Below, one piece after another: positions 25,152 to 33,759 of a stretch of DNA of 53,004 bases. The DNA comes from Bacteroidota bacterium (GTDB lineage Bacteria; Bacteroidota; Bacteroidia; Cytophagales; Microscillaceae). Numbering within the stretch: the first letter of the stretch is position 1; every line of letters starts with the position of its first letter. The stretch is taken from the NCBI GenBank assembly GCA_004293265.1, contig RDXZ01000020.1:1-53004 (forward strand), in the 5' to 3' direction. The notes under the pieces are model-generated. The model was not told the origin of the DNA. It saw only the letters and a list, made by a program, of their open reading frames with translations, and did not search any database. The position numbers and the translations under genes were made by a program.

Positions 25152-27050
25152 ATGCGTATTCATTCCTTACAACAATATTTCGAAGAATATAAAAAAAGCA
25201 TTGAAAACCCTGAAAAATTTTGGGAAAATATTGCAGAAAATTTTTATTGGCGAAAAAAATGGGACAAAGTTCTCGAATGGAATTTTGATGAGCCAAATAT
25301 TCAATGGTTTATCAATGGAAAATTAAACATTACTGAAAATATTTTTGAACGAAATTTGGCTGATTTTGGCAATCAAACAGCCATTATTTGGGAATCTAAT
25401 CATATTGATGAGCCTTCTCAACATATTTCTTATCAACAATTATTCGAAAAAGTAACACAATTTGCCAATGTCCTTAAAAATCAAGGGGCAAAAAAAGGTG
25501 ATAGAATTGCAATTTATATGCCTATGGTGCCAGAGGCAGTGGTCGCGATGCTCGCCTGTGCGAGGATTGGAGCAATTCATTCGGTTGTTTTTGGTGGATT
25601 TTCTGCTCAATCTTTGTCTGATAGAATTATTGATGCACAAGCAAATATTCTCATTACTGCTGATGGTGCTTTTCGTGGTGCAAAAACAATTTCTCTCAAA
25701 AATATTGCCGACGAAGCCTTAGAAAAATGTCCATCTATCCAAAAATGTATCGTTTTGGAACGCACCAAAGAAACAATACAAATGAAAAATGGCAGAGATA
25801 TTTGGTGGCACGAAGCATTAGAAAATACAGCAATTGAATGTGAAGCAACAGAAATGGACAGCGAAGATATGCTTTTTATTCTTTATACTTCTGGCTCAAC
25901 AGGCAAACCAAAGGGCGTAGTGCATACCATTGGTGGTTATATGGTTTATACTACTTATAGTTTTCAGAATGTTTTTCAATACAACAAAGGTGATATTTAT
26001 TTTTGTACGGCTGATGTAGGTTGGATAACAGGACATTCTTATATGGCGTATGCACCGCTTTTGGCAGGTGGCACAATGGTTATGTATGAAGGAATACCCA
26101 ATTATCCACACGCGGGACGTTTTTGGGAAATCATTGATAAACATAAAGTTACACATTTTTATACTGCTCCAACGGCTATCAGAGCATTGATGGCAACAGG
26201 ACTCGAACACGTAAAACCTTATCAATTAGATACATTAAAAGTGCTTGGAACAGTAGGTGAGCCGATTAATGCGGAGGCTTGGCATTGGTATCACACGCAC
26301 ATAGGCAAGGGAAAATGTCCGATTGTGGATACTTGGTGGCAAACCGAAACAGGTGGAATTATGATTTCGTCTTTGGCAGGCATCACGCCCACCAAACCTA
26401 CTTTTGCGACTTTGCCTTTGGCGGGTGTGCAACCGATTATCGTGGATAGCGAAGGCAACGAACTAAAAGGAAATGATGTAGAAGGAAATTTGTGCATCAA
26501 ATTTCCGTTTCCGTCTATGTTACGAACCACTTATGGCGACCACCAAAGATGTAAACAAACTTATTTTTCTACTTACAAAGGTTTATATTTTACGGGTGAT
26601 GGAGCAAGGCGTGATGAAGAAGGTCATTATCGGATTTTGGGGCGTGTAGATGATGTGATAAATGTTTCGGGGCATAGATTAGGAACGGCAGAAGTGGAAA
26701 ATGCTATCAACGAAAATCCGCTTGTGAATGAAAGTGCAGTCGTTGGTTATCCTCACGACATCAAAGGGCAAGGAATTTATGCTTTTGTTGTCTTGGAAAA
26801 AGACGCACAAACACAGGAGAAAGAAACAATGAAAGCAAGCATTATCAGCACAGTCAATAAAATCATTGGAGCAATCGCTAAACCAGACAAAATATTATTG
26901 TGTTCAGGCTTACCAAAAACACGTTCAGGAAAAATAATGCGAAGAATATTGCGAAAAATTGCAGAAGGAGATGTTAGTAATTTGGGCGATATTACCACGC
27001 TTTTAAATCCTGAGATAGTGGAGGAAATTAAGAAGGAAGCGGGGGTTTAA
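25152..27050 (+). CDS. acs: Acetate-CoA ligase (acetyl-CoA synthetase)
   Basis: A full-length 632-residue AMP-forming acetyl-CoA synthetase: N-terminal FYWRKKWDKVLEWNFD and PNIQWFINGKLN, core P-loop YTSGSTGKPKG (245-255), VDTWWQTETGG, YFTGDGARRDEEGHY, RVDDVINVSGHR and the C-terminal [11 protein letters not shown] with the catalytic and usually acetylated Lys594. It activates acetate to acetyl-CoA through acetyl-AMP in the cytosol. The 3' end (from 26885) is repeated with 6 differences in 166 bp at 33331-33496, so this copy's end is one of two in the window. A strong terminator follows at 27066. Confidence 0.98.
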   Translation: MRIHSLQQYFEEYKKSIENPEKFWENIAENFYWRKKWDKVLEWNFDEPNIQWFINGKLNITENIFERNLADFGNQTAIIWESNHIDEPSQHISYQQLFEKVTQFANVLKNQGAKKGDRIAIYMPMVPEAVVAMLACARIGAIHSVVFGGFSAQSLSDRIIDAQANILITADGAFRGAKTISLKNIADEALEKCPSIQKCIVLERTKETIQMKNGRDIWWHEALENTAIECEATEMDSEDMLFILYTSGSTGKPKGVVHTIGGYMVYTTYSFQNVFQYNKGDIYFCTADVGWITGHSYMAYAPLLAGGTMVMYEGIPNYPHAGRFWEIIDKHKVTHFYTAPTAIRALMATGLEHVKPYQLDTLKVLGTVGEPINAEAWHWYHTHIGKGKCPIVDTWWQTETGGIMISSLAGITPTKPTFATLPLAGVQPIIVDSEGNELKGNDVEGNLCIKFPFPSMLRTTYGDHQRCKQTYFSTYKGLYFTGDGARRDEEGHYRILGRVDDVINVSGHRLGTAEVENAINENPLVNESAVVGYPHDIKGQGIYAFVVLEKDAQTQEKETMKASIISTVNKIIGAIAKPDKILLCSGLPKTRSGKIMRRILRKIAEGDVSNLGDITTLLNPEIVEEIKKEAGV

Positions 27051-27071
27051 GGTTTTTTTTTTTTGAATATT
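26885..27071 (+). repeat. Left copy of the duplicated acs 3' end
   Basis: It matches 33331-33515. The coding part (166 bp to the stop) differs at 6 positions, five at silent third positions and one changing the last residue Val to Gly. Similarity continues just past the stop (AAGGTTTTTT, GAATATT) and then ends. Confidence 0.93.
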
Positions 27072-27100
27072 ATACTTTTTTAGAAAGTATAATATTTTTT
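27066..27100 (+). terminator. Terminator of acs
   Basis: AATATTATACTTT (27066-27078) pairs with 27084-27096 around a 5-base loop, followed by TTTT. Confidence 0.88.
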
Positions 27101-27125
27101 ATATAATTTTAAAGGGAGTTACAGC

Positions 27126-27162
27126 AAAAAAGTCTTACTTTTATAAAAAATAAGACTTTTTT
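27126..27162. terminator. Second hairpin downstream of acs
   Basis: AAAAAAGTCTTA (27126-27137) pairs with TAAGACTTTTTT (27151-27162). The symmetrical A and T runs could stop transcription from either side and insulate the accessory block. Confidence 0.7.
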
Positions 27163-27233
27163 ATAAATATAAACTATTGATTTTCAAAAATTTATAAAAT
27201 ATATATTTTACAATAAACTTAATACTTTTACTT

Positions 27234-29255
27234 ATGTGGTTATACTATATTTATATAGGTATATTTTTATCTATTATTGCTTCTATTATTTTTACAATAC
27301 AGGAGATATTAGAAAGGAAAAAAGAGATTTCGCTTTTTAAAACAATGGATAAAAAAAATTTTATAATATTTTTGTTAGTTTCCAATTGCTTGATAATAAT
27401 AGTTGTAACACTATTTTATTCTATTTTAATAGTAGTAATATTAGTAGCAAGATTATATCATATAATACATGATAATTTGCCTCATGTGATAAAAAAAGAA
27501 AGGGAAAACAAGAACTATTGGCAGGAAATACTAGAAAAATCTCATCTCGATGAAATTAAAAAAAAGGAAAATAAAATTAGACGACGTTTACTTTATGAAG
27601 GTTTTGAAGCACCACAATTTCAAATAATAAAAAATAACACATATAATAAGAAGTATAAGTTAGAAAATGAATATGTTTTTTATGTAGAAAGTGAGTACAA
27701 TCTATTTTTAAATGATTATTTTAACAAAAATTATGAAAAGATAAAAAATATTTTTAGCACAGAAATAATCTCACAAAAGTATATATTTGTATATATTCCA
27801 CTCATTACAGACAAATTAACCAAAGAAATGTTTGCGTATCACAATCCACATTTGTCTGCTGAAAATGAAGATACCAAAAAAATCTTTGATAATTTATCTA
27901 CAGCTTTATTTACAAATCATTTGTTAGATATGCTTGAATATGAAGGAAAACGCTATGCAGGTTTATTGCAATGTATAGGTTCTTGGGACTTTAGATATAC
28001 CCCCATAAACGTCAATACATCACTTGATATGGATAAATTTTTCTACTGGTACATAGATAATTTATGTGGTGTTAGTTGTTTTGAAAAATACCAATATGCC
28101 AAAATAAATAATAAAATTACTAATTTTAAGTTTGATATGGATAAACACGAAATAGCACAAGACATCAAAGAAAAAATAGATACTCTCAAAGCCTCTGGCT
28201 ATCATCATCTATTGATGAATATTGTGGGTGAAACAATGAAAGCACATGAGGAGGAAATACAAGCTATTCAGAAAATAGGCAATATAACGCTGAGTAGGTT
28301 ATTGATTGATAAAGATTTTCGTATATTTTTACTGGATTATCAAAATATAGAAGTAATCATGACTCCTTTGCCTAAGGCTATATTTTTATTATTTTTACGA
28401 CATCCTGATGGTATATTATTCAAACATTTACCTGAGTACAAGCAAGAACTATTGCAAATCTATATGGAATTATCATATAGAGAAACTGAAAAAGATATTT
28501 TAAAAAGTATAACTGATGTTACTAACCCTAACAAAAACCTTATCAATGAAAAATGTTCACGTATTAAAGAAGCATTTATTAAACTTGTCAATGATGATAT
28601 AGCAAAGTATTATTATATTACAGGAGAGCGTGGACGAGCTAAAAAGATAGATATAGATAGAGATTTAGTAATTTGGCATCAAGATGCTAACAATCTCCCT
28701 CCTTTAAAAGAATTATCAACTGCAAAAAAACTACAAATAGCCCAGACACAAGCAGAAAAATATTTGAAAGAACGTCAGTTTAAAAAAGCATTACACTTCT
28801 TTACACAAATAATAGAGTTAGGTTTAGCCAATGCAGATAATTATTGTGATAGAGGTGTAGTAAATTTTGAACTTGGCAATTATGAACAATCCGAAGCAGA
28901 TCATACAATGAATATTAATTTAAAACCAAAAACAGAGGTGGGTTATTTTAACCGTGCAGAAGCACGTCTAATGCTTAAATTATATCCAGAAGCTTTAGTA
29001 GATATTACTTACCATCTCAAAAATATAAATAATGAAGATGCAAATGCTTATTATCTTCGTGGGTTGATATACGAAAAAATGAATGATATAAAAAATGCTT
29101 GCCAAAATTGGTTCAATGCTCAGCATTTAGCAAATAAATATTTCCCTCCATTGTTAACCTCCCAACAAGATGATATTAAAAATAAATTACTACAATATGC
29201 TGATATACAAATAGTTGAGCCTGTTTTTGAGAAAAAAAATAAATCTTTTTGGTAA
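27234..29255 (+). CDS. Membrane-anchored protein with winged-helix-like block and C-terminal TPRs
   Basis: Of 673 residues, two membrane helices lie at about 2-24 and 43-75, followed by a charged helix. The middle (about 130-380) has no domain I can name. A block at about 380-490 (PLPKAIFLLFLRHPDGILF, HLPEYKQELLQIY, NEKCSRIKEAF, YYITGERGRAKKI) recalls a DNA-binding-like winged-helix module seen in Bacteroidota proteins. That reading is from memory of similar sequences, not proven. Residues about 505-640 form TPRs (CDRGVVNFELGNYEQSEADH and YYLRGLIYEKMNDIKNA). It is the first gene of the accessory block after acs. I do not know its function; a membrane-tethered sensor is one possibility. Confidence 0.75.
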   Translation: MWLYYIYIGIFLSIIASIIFTIQEILERKKEISLFKTMDKKNFIIFLLVSNCLIIIVVTLFYSILIVVILVARLYHIIHDNLPHVIKKERENKNYWQEILEKSHLDEIKKKENKIRRRLLYEGFEAPQFQIIKNNTYNKKYKLENEYVFYVESEYNLFLNDYFNKNYEKIKNIFSTEIISQKYIFVYIPLITDKLTKEMFAYHNPHLSAENEDTKKIFDNLSTALFTNHLLDMLEYEGKRYAGLLQCIGSWDFRYTPINVNTSLDMDKFFYWYIDNLCGVSCFEKYQYAKINNKITNFKFDMDKHEIAQDIKEKIDTLKASGYHHLLMNIVGETMKAHEEEIQAIQKIGNITLSRLLIDKDFRIFLLDYQNIEVIMTPLPKAIFLLFLRHPDGILFKHLPEYKQELLQIYMELSYRETEKDILKSITDVTNPNKNLINEKCSRIKEAFIKLVNDDIAKYYYITGERGRAKKIDIDRDLVIWHQDANNLPPLKELSTAKKLQIAQTQAEKYLKERQFKKALHFFTQIIELGLANADNYCDRGVVNFELGNYEQSEADHTMNINLKPKTEVGYFNRAEARLMLKLYPEALVDITYHLKNINNEDANAYYLRGLIYEKMNDIKNACQNWFNAQHLANKYFPPLLTSQQDDIKNKLLQYADIQIVEPVFEKKNKSFW

Positions 29256-29304
29256 TTTTTTATCTGCAAGGTTGCAGAAGTCGGGTGTGTAAAACAAGTT
29301 AATG

Positions 29305-29312
29305 TACCTTTG
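29305..29312 (+). promoter_or_regulatory. Putative -7 box (TACCTTTG) for the secreted TPR gene
   Basis: It matches TAnnTTTG, about 100 bp before the ATG at 29416. A small hairpin (TCTGCAA/TTGCAGA, 29263-29278) lies just upstream, after the previous stop. Confidence 0.35.
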
Positions 29313-29415
29313 CATTTAATATGTTATCTGCGTTTGCAACAAAATATTTTGAGAAAATTCTATTAATTTTACGATTTGCCTTTGACAAAGAAACAGAACT
29401 TTAAAAAATTTCAGT

Positions 29416-31626
29416 ATGCGTATTTTTACTATTGTTATTATATTTTTTATTTATGGAAGTGGAGAAATACTATCACAAAATATTTCATACACTAAAAAAT
29501 ACTTTAAGATAAGTAAAGATAGCGTTATTTATAAAAATAAAAATAAACAAGAGTCATTACTAACTTTAAATTTGATAAATGATAATCTTGTAAAATTGAA
29601 TAATAGAGGTGCTATTTATGCGATTGATAAAGAGTATTCAAAAGCACTTCACACTCTAAACGAGTGCGTGAAACTTGGTGGATTAGATACTGCTTATCAT
29701 AACAGGGGTATTTTACAGATGGAAAAAAATAATTTTTTACTTTCAATTCATGATTTAGTCAAAAGTAATCAAAACACCCCTGAAAATCAATATAATATCG
29801 CTTTTGCAAACTACAAAATAGGTAAGTACACAGATTCGTATAAAATTTTTGAAAATATATCAGAAGATGTAAAATTTGGTAAAACTGCTTTTTTTGGTCA
29901 AATACTAAGTTTATACAAGAATAATTTATTTGGCAAAGTATCCAAAATGTTAGATAGTTTGAGTTTAGTAAATACATCAATATTGAAACAAGAGGGGATG
30001 TATGCTATTTTGGCACACGCAAATATGATGCTTAAAAATATAGAAAAAGCAAAAAAATACTATAAGCAAAATATGTCGTCTTTTGATAAAAATTTTGGAA
30101 CTCTACAATTATTATGCGAAGAAGGTAAAATCAAACAAGCAAATAAAAAACTTGAATATACACAAAAAAAATTTACAGATTGCTGGGAAAATATTTACTT
30201 CAAGGGTTTGATAGCATATAAAAGTGGCATTTTTAGTATGGCTTCATTTCATTGGAGTAAATTAGTATCTATTCAAAATGAAAATCCATATATACAAAAT
30301 TCTATTGCAACTACTTATTTTAGAACAAAGGAATATGATAAGGCAGAAAATTACTATGAAAAAGCAATCAATATATTACCTAACTATGTTGAGGCAATTA
30401 ATGGTTTAGCAATGACAAAATTTGTACAAGGAAATTATTATGGGGCTTATCCATATACTAAAAAATTGATAAATTTAGATACAACATTGTCGTTAGACGA
30501 TGGAACTTATCTTACACACGCATATATTTGTCAAATTAATAAACAGGAAAATGAAGAATCTATTTTTATTGAAAAAGCAATTAGAAAAAATCCTAATAGT
30601 CCACTTGTAGATATATTTAAGGGCTTAAAAAGTTATGCTCAAAAAGATTATTCATCTGCAGAATCTTATTTTATAAAGGGTTTGGCAATAGATTCAACCG
30701 CACTTGCAATACATAATTATTTGGGATTTGCAAGGTTTTTTCAAGCGAAATATGATTTAGCACTATCTAATTTTAACAAAGTTTTAAAAGTTGAGCCTAA
30801 TAATTTATATGCTTTGAATGGTAAAGCATTGACATTAATGGATAAAGAAGAATACAAAAAATCAATCAAAGTATTTGAGTATGCTCAAAGTATATACCCG
30901 AAAAATGCTGAATTATATAATAATTCTTCTTTGGTGTTTGCTTATTTTTCACAAACTTGGCAAGATAATCAAAAAGATAGTATTCAATATTATACAAATA
31001 GAGCCTACCAAGTATTAGATAGTGCAAAAATATATAAAATTAACCCTCTTTGTTATGAAATAAACAAAGGAAATATAAAAGTGATAGAAGAAAAATATCA
31101 GGAGGCAGTAAATTTATACCAAACACAAAATACACAGTTTGGAAAAAATAATGAGGGAATAGTTTATGCCTTACAAGAAGCGTATTTAGATGCTCAAAAC
31201 TTATTTTTAGAAGCCACAAAATTAGATAGTAATTATGCTGTCCCCTATTGGAATAAAACAATAGTTTCAGAAAATTCAGGTATTTATAACAATATAGACG
31301 ATAGAAAAACAGCAAATTACTTGAATAGACAAGATAAAAGACAAAAGAAATTTAGAAAAAATAAATACCATACAACATATTTGTTCAATTATGATTTGCC
31401 TTACTTGCATTATTGTAAGCCTTCTGTTAATATAACTTGCATTCCGATTGATGTAAAACACACACTCAAACCATACATAAGTTATTGGATTCAAGAAGTA
31501 GAAATAGATAAAAAAGACCTAAAAAAAATACTTGAAAAACAAAAAAACAAAATTTTTGAAGATAATATTTCAAAATATGTCAAAAATAAAAAATATAATT
31601 CAAAAAAATGTCCAATAAAATTTTAA
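29416..31626 (+). CDS. Exported TPR protein (736 residues)
   Basis: The N-terminal signal peptide ends near residue 21 (GEILSQ). TPR-type repeats then run along most of the protein, for example IYAIDKEYSKALHTLNECV, FRTKEYDKAENYYEKAINI, FFQAKYDLALSNFNKVLKV and LMDKEEYKKSIKVFEYAQSI. The last 150 residues (after about 585) are less repetitive, Lys- and Tyr-rich, and end with a basic tail. A periplasmic or surface scaffold is likely. The same strand and close spacing (32 bp) to the SH3 gene suggest an operon. Codon use is more AT-rich than in core genes. Confidence 0.8.
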   Translation: MRIFTIVIIFFIYGSGEILSQNISYTKKYFKISKDSVIYKNKNKQESLLTLNLINDNLVKLNNRGAIYAIDKEYSKALHTLNECVKLGGLDTAYHNRGILQMEKNNFLLSIHDLVKSNQNTPENQYNIAFANYKIGKYTDSYKIFENISEDVKFGKTAFFGQILSLYKNNLFGKVSKMLDSLSLVNTSILKQEGMYAILAHANMMLKNIEKAKKYYKQNMSSFDKNFGTLQLLCEEGKIKQANKKLEYTQKKFTDCWENIYFKGLIAYKSGIFSMASFHWSKLVSIQNENPYIQNSIATTYFRTKEYDKAENYYEKAINILPNYVEAINGLAMTKFVQGNYYGAYPYTKKLINLDTTLSLDDGTYLTHAYICQINKQENEESIFIEKAIRKNPNSPLVDIFKGLKSYAQKDYSSAESYFIKGLAIDSTALAIHNYLGFARFFQAKYDLALSNFNKVLKVEPNNLYALNGKALTLMDKEEYKKSIKVFEYAQSIYPKNAELYNNSSLVFAYFSQTWQDNQKDSIQYYTNRAYQVLDSAKIYKINPLCYEINKGNIKVIEEKYQEAVNLYQTQNTQFGKNNEGIVYALQEAYLDAQNLFLEATKLDSNYAVPYWNKTIVSENSGIYNNIDDRKTANYLNRQDKRQKKFRKNKYHTTYLFNYDLPYLHYCKPSVNITCIPIDVKHTLKPYISYWIQEVEIDKKDLKKILEKQKNKIFEDNISKYVKNKKYNSKKCPIKF

Positions 31627-31658
31627 AAAATTAACGTTCAATCCTTAATTCACATAGT

Positions 31659-32627
31659 ATGAAATACATTTTGTTTTTATTATTATTTTCTGTTTCAAAT
31701 CTTTCTTTTGGACAAGTTGGGGAAGTATTCAAAATAGTCAAATTTTCTTCTGATGGAGCAAATTATGATGCTTATATTTCAAGCAAAGATGCTATATACA
31801 CATTTGACTTTTGCAACGACAACGACCTATGCTTTAAAAATATTTGGCGTGCTACAAATAGTAGTTCATATGGTATTGTAAAATCGCTACAAAGAAAAGA
31901 GTATAAAGATACCCAAACATTTGATAATATTCAAGAATTACGTTTTATTTGGAGTTTTCAGAATACTTACGATAACAAAACAGGCGATGCTTCTGTTACG
32001 TTCAAAAAAATTATTAAAAACTATAGAACAGATTTTATATGCAAAATTTCTGTTTTATCTGAAAACTATGAGATAGTTGCGGAGGGTTATCAAGAAACAA
32101 AAGACTATGAAAAGAAGGAAACAACAGTTGTAAATGATATTGGTTTTTCACCTTTTCTGGGAGAAACGAATAACTCGGTAAATCTAAGAAATGAGCCTAA
32201 TGTTAGTTCAGTAGTTGCAAAACAACTGTACAGGAGTAATAAATTATATGTTTTTTCAAATAATGATTCTAATGGTTTTCTTAAAGTAATAGACATTGAA
32301 ACTGGCACAATAGGTTGGGTTAGTAAAAATTATGTTACCTATATCAAAAAATTAGAAATTAATCGAAATGATGTTTTCCAAAAAACAGGCAATAGTGATA
32401 ATTATAATCCAGAAGTAGAAGTAAAAAATACATCTTCACATAAAATTACACTTATAGTAGACCAAGAGGTATATACAATAAATCCATATTCATCAATTAG
32501 TATATCTGTTAGCCCAAAATCCTACAATTATGTAGCCTCTGCTTCAGGTGTGATACCTATATCAGGTGTACAAAATTTTGCGAATAATAGTAGATATTCT
32601 TGGGTATTTTCTGTTGTGAGAAGATAA
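31659..32627 (+). CDS. Exported bacterial SH3-domain protein
   Basis: A signal peptide (1-18, ending SFG) is followed by a beta-rich region of about 145 residues. Then comes a bacterial SH3 domain (about 165-225: VNLRNEPNVSSVVAKQL, GFLKVIDIETGTIGWVSKNYV) with the typical (V)NLRxxPxxxSxV start and GWVxxxYV end. Bacterial SH3 domains usually bind cell-wall or protein ligands outside the membrane. The C-terminal 90 residues form another beta-rich unit with unknown role. The gene lies between the secreted TPR gene and the small basic peptide, in the same direction. Confidence 0.82.
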   Translation: MKYILFLLLFSVSNLSFGQVGEVFKIVKFSSDGANYDAYISSKDAIYTFDFCNDNDLCFKNIWRATNSSSYGIVKSLQRKEYKDTQTFDNIQELRFIWSFQNTYDNKTGDASVTFKKIIKNYRTDFICKISVLSENYEIVAEGYQETKDYEKKETTVVNDIGFSPFLGETNNSVNLRNEPNVSSVVAKQLYRSNKLYVFSNNDSNGFLKVIDIETGTIGWVSKNYVTYIKKLEINRNDVFQKTGNSDNYNPEVEVKNTSSHKITLIVDQEVYTINPYSSISISVSPKSYNYVASASGVIPISGVQNFANNSRYSWVFSVVRR

Positions 32628-32650
32628 TTTTTTTTTATTATATCAAAATT

Positions 32651-32797
32651 ATGCTTGAAACAAAAAATATTTGTATAAATAGATCAGAAAAAGCGAATAA
32701 CTATGGTAAAAACCAGCAAATTAGAACTGGTAAAAAAGGTGGGCAATATTACCAAAATAGTAATGGTAATAAGGTTTATGTTCCTAAACGCAGATAA
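32651..32797 (+). CDS. Small basic peptide (48 residues) with a GKKGGQYYxNSNGNKVYV motif
   Basis: I choose the ATG at 32651 (MLETKNICINRSEKANNYG) over a frame opening at 32600 that overlaps the SH3 gene. The C-terminal half, RTGKKGGQYYQNSNGNK followed by VYVPKRR, resembles the PBCV-type basic adaptor motif (consensus like TGPRGGKYYINSNGNKxYV) that occurs alone or at the ends of diverse proteins. The likely role is a basic nucleic-acid- or protein-binding tag, inferred only. The gene lies 23 bp after the SH3 gene stop. Confidence 0.6.
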   Translation: MLETKNICINRSEKANNYGKNQQIRTGKKGGQYYQNSNGNKVYVPKRR

Positions 32798-32864
32798 TTA
32801 ACCATCTTTAAACTGCAGGTAGTTTTGATAAAAAATTACCTGCAAAAAATAAAAATTATTTTGT

Positions 32865-33281
32865 ATGAAAAGATTTCTATTTTTTATAACTTATATCTTA
32901 TCTTTTCCGTTAGTTGCACAAAGAAATGATCGTTATTATCCTAATCAACCTGATATGGATTTACCAAGTTGGGAAGTATTTCAGACGGATTTAGGAATTG
33001 CTGTGGGGTGCTTCGTAGCTTTTTGGATAATTTATAAAATAGCCACATATTTAGGAAAACTATATGGGGAGAAAAATATAGCTGTTAGAATTTTAACCGT
33101 TTTATGTATCATTCCAATTATGGCAGGAGTTATTTCTCTATTAAAAGCCATTTTACCTCTTATAGGTCATTTAAATAATGTAATTATGTCAGCCAAAATG
33201 TTAATTGTAGGCATAGTTATTTTAGTTGTTCTTGGTGCTTTAATATTTTCAGGTATTCAACAATTTTTTAACAAAAAATGA
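32865..33281 (+). CDS. Small membrane protein, unknown function
   Basis: The 138-residue product has an N-terminal signal-type helix (MKRFLFFITYILSFPLVAQ), a short polar segment with DRYYPNQPDMDLPSWE, and three hydrophobic helices (about 44-64, 78-100 and 110-130), ending in FFNKK. No family is recognised. It is the last gene of the accessory block: the acs 3'-end copy starts 50 bp after its stop. Right after it, an ATG overlapping the stop opens only a 13-codon frame. Confidence 0.7.
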   Translation: MKRFLFFITYILSFPLVAQRNDRYYPNQPDMDLPSWEVFQTDLGIAVGCFVAFWIIYKIATYLGKLYGEKNIAVRILTVLCIIPIMAGVISLLKAILPLIGHLNNVIMSAKMLIVGIVILVVLGALIFSGIQQFFNKK

Positions 33282-33330
33282 AAAAGGATATGTTGGAGGT
33301 TTGGGTAGAGGTGTGTTAAAAAGAAGATAT

Positions 33331-33496
33331 AGACAAAATATTATTGTGTTCAGGCTTACCAAAAACACGTTCAGGAAAAATAATGCGAAGAATATTGCGA
33401 AAAATAGCAGAAGGAGATGTCAGTAATTTGGGTGATATTACTACACTTTTAAATCCTGAGATAGTGGAGGAAATTAAGAAGGAAGCGGGGGGTTAA
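33331..33496 (+). pseudogene. acs: acs 3'-end fragment (last 54 codons plus stop)
   Basis: 166 bp equivalent to residues 579-632 of acs, in frame and with no indel, including [11 protein letters not shown] and its own stop codon at 33494-33496. Six base differences from the intact gene are present, five silent. That pattern says the copy diverged while its parent gene was under selection, rather than decaying after duplication. No start or ATP-binding part is present, so it cannot make a synthetase. It has its own terminator (33522-33549), suggesting that it is the former natural end of acs. Confidence 0.93.
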
Positions 33497-33521
33497 GGTT
33501 TTTTTGTTGAATATTTTATAA

Positions 33522-33549
33522 AGTTGCTTGCATTATTACAAGCAATTTT
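33522..33549 (+). terminator. Terminator after the acs fragment
   Basis: GTTGCTTG and CAAGCAA form a stem with a short AT-rich loop, followed by an eight-T run. The region between here and 33700 holds a second weak inverted pair but no gene. Confidence 0.8.
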
Positions 33550-33700
33550 TTTTATAACCTGCTGTTTTTTGTTTTTCAATTCCAAAAGTCTAACAAGTTT
33601 TTGATTGCTTGTTGGAATAATTTTGGGGTAGTGTTTTTTAATGTAATTGTATCAAATGATTATAATTATATAGTTTTCAAAAATAAATTTCATTAATTAT

Positions 33701-33731
33701 TTTGAAAATCAAAAATAAATTTATATGTTTG
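33701..33731 (+). promoter_or_regulatory. Putative promoter of the methyltransferase gene
   Basis: The -33-like TTTG (33701-33704) and -7 box TATGTTTG (33724-33731) are separated by 19 bp. Transcription would start about 20 bases before the ATG at 33760, which supports that start over the upstream TTG at 33739. Confidence 0.55.
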
Positions 33732-33759
33732 CATAAAATTGATACTAATTGATATTTTT

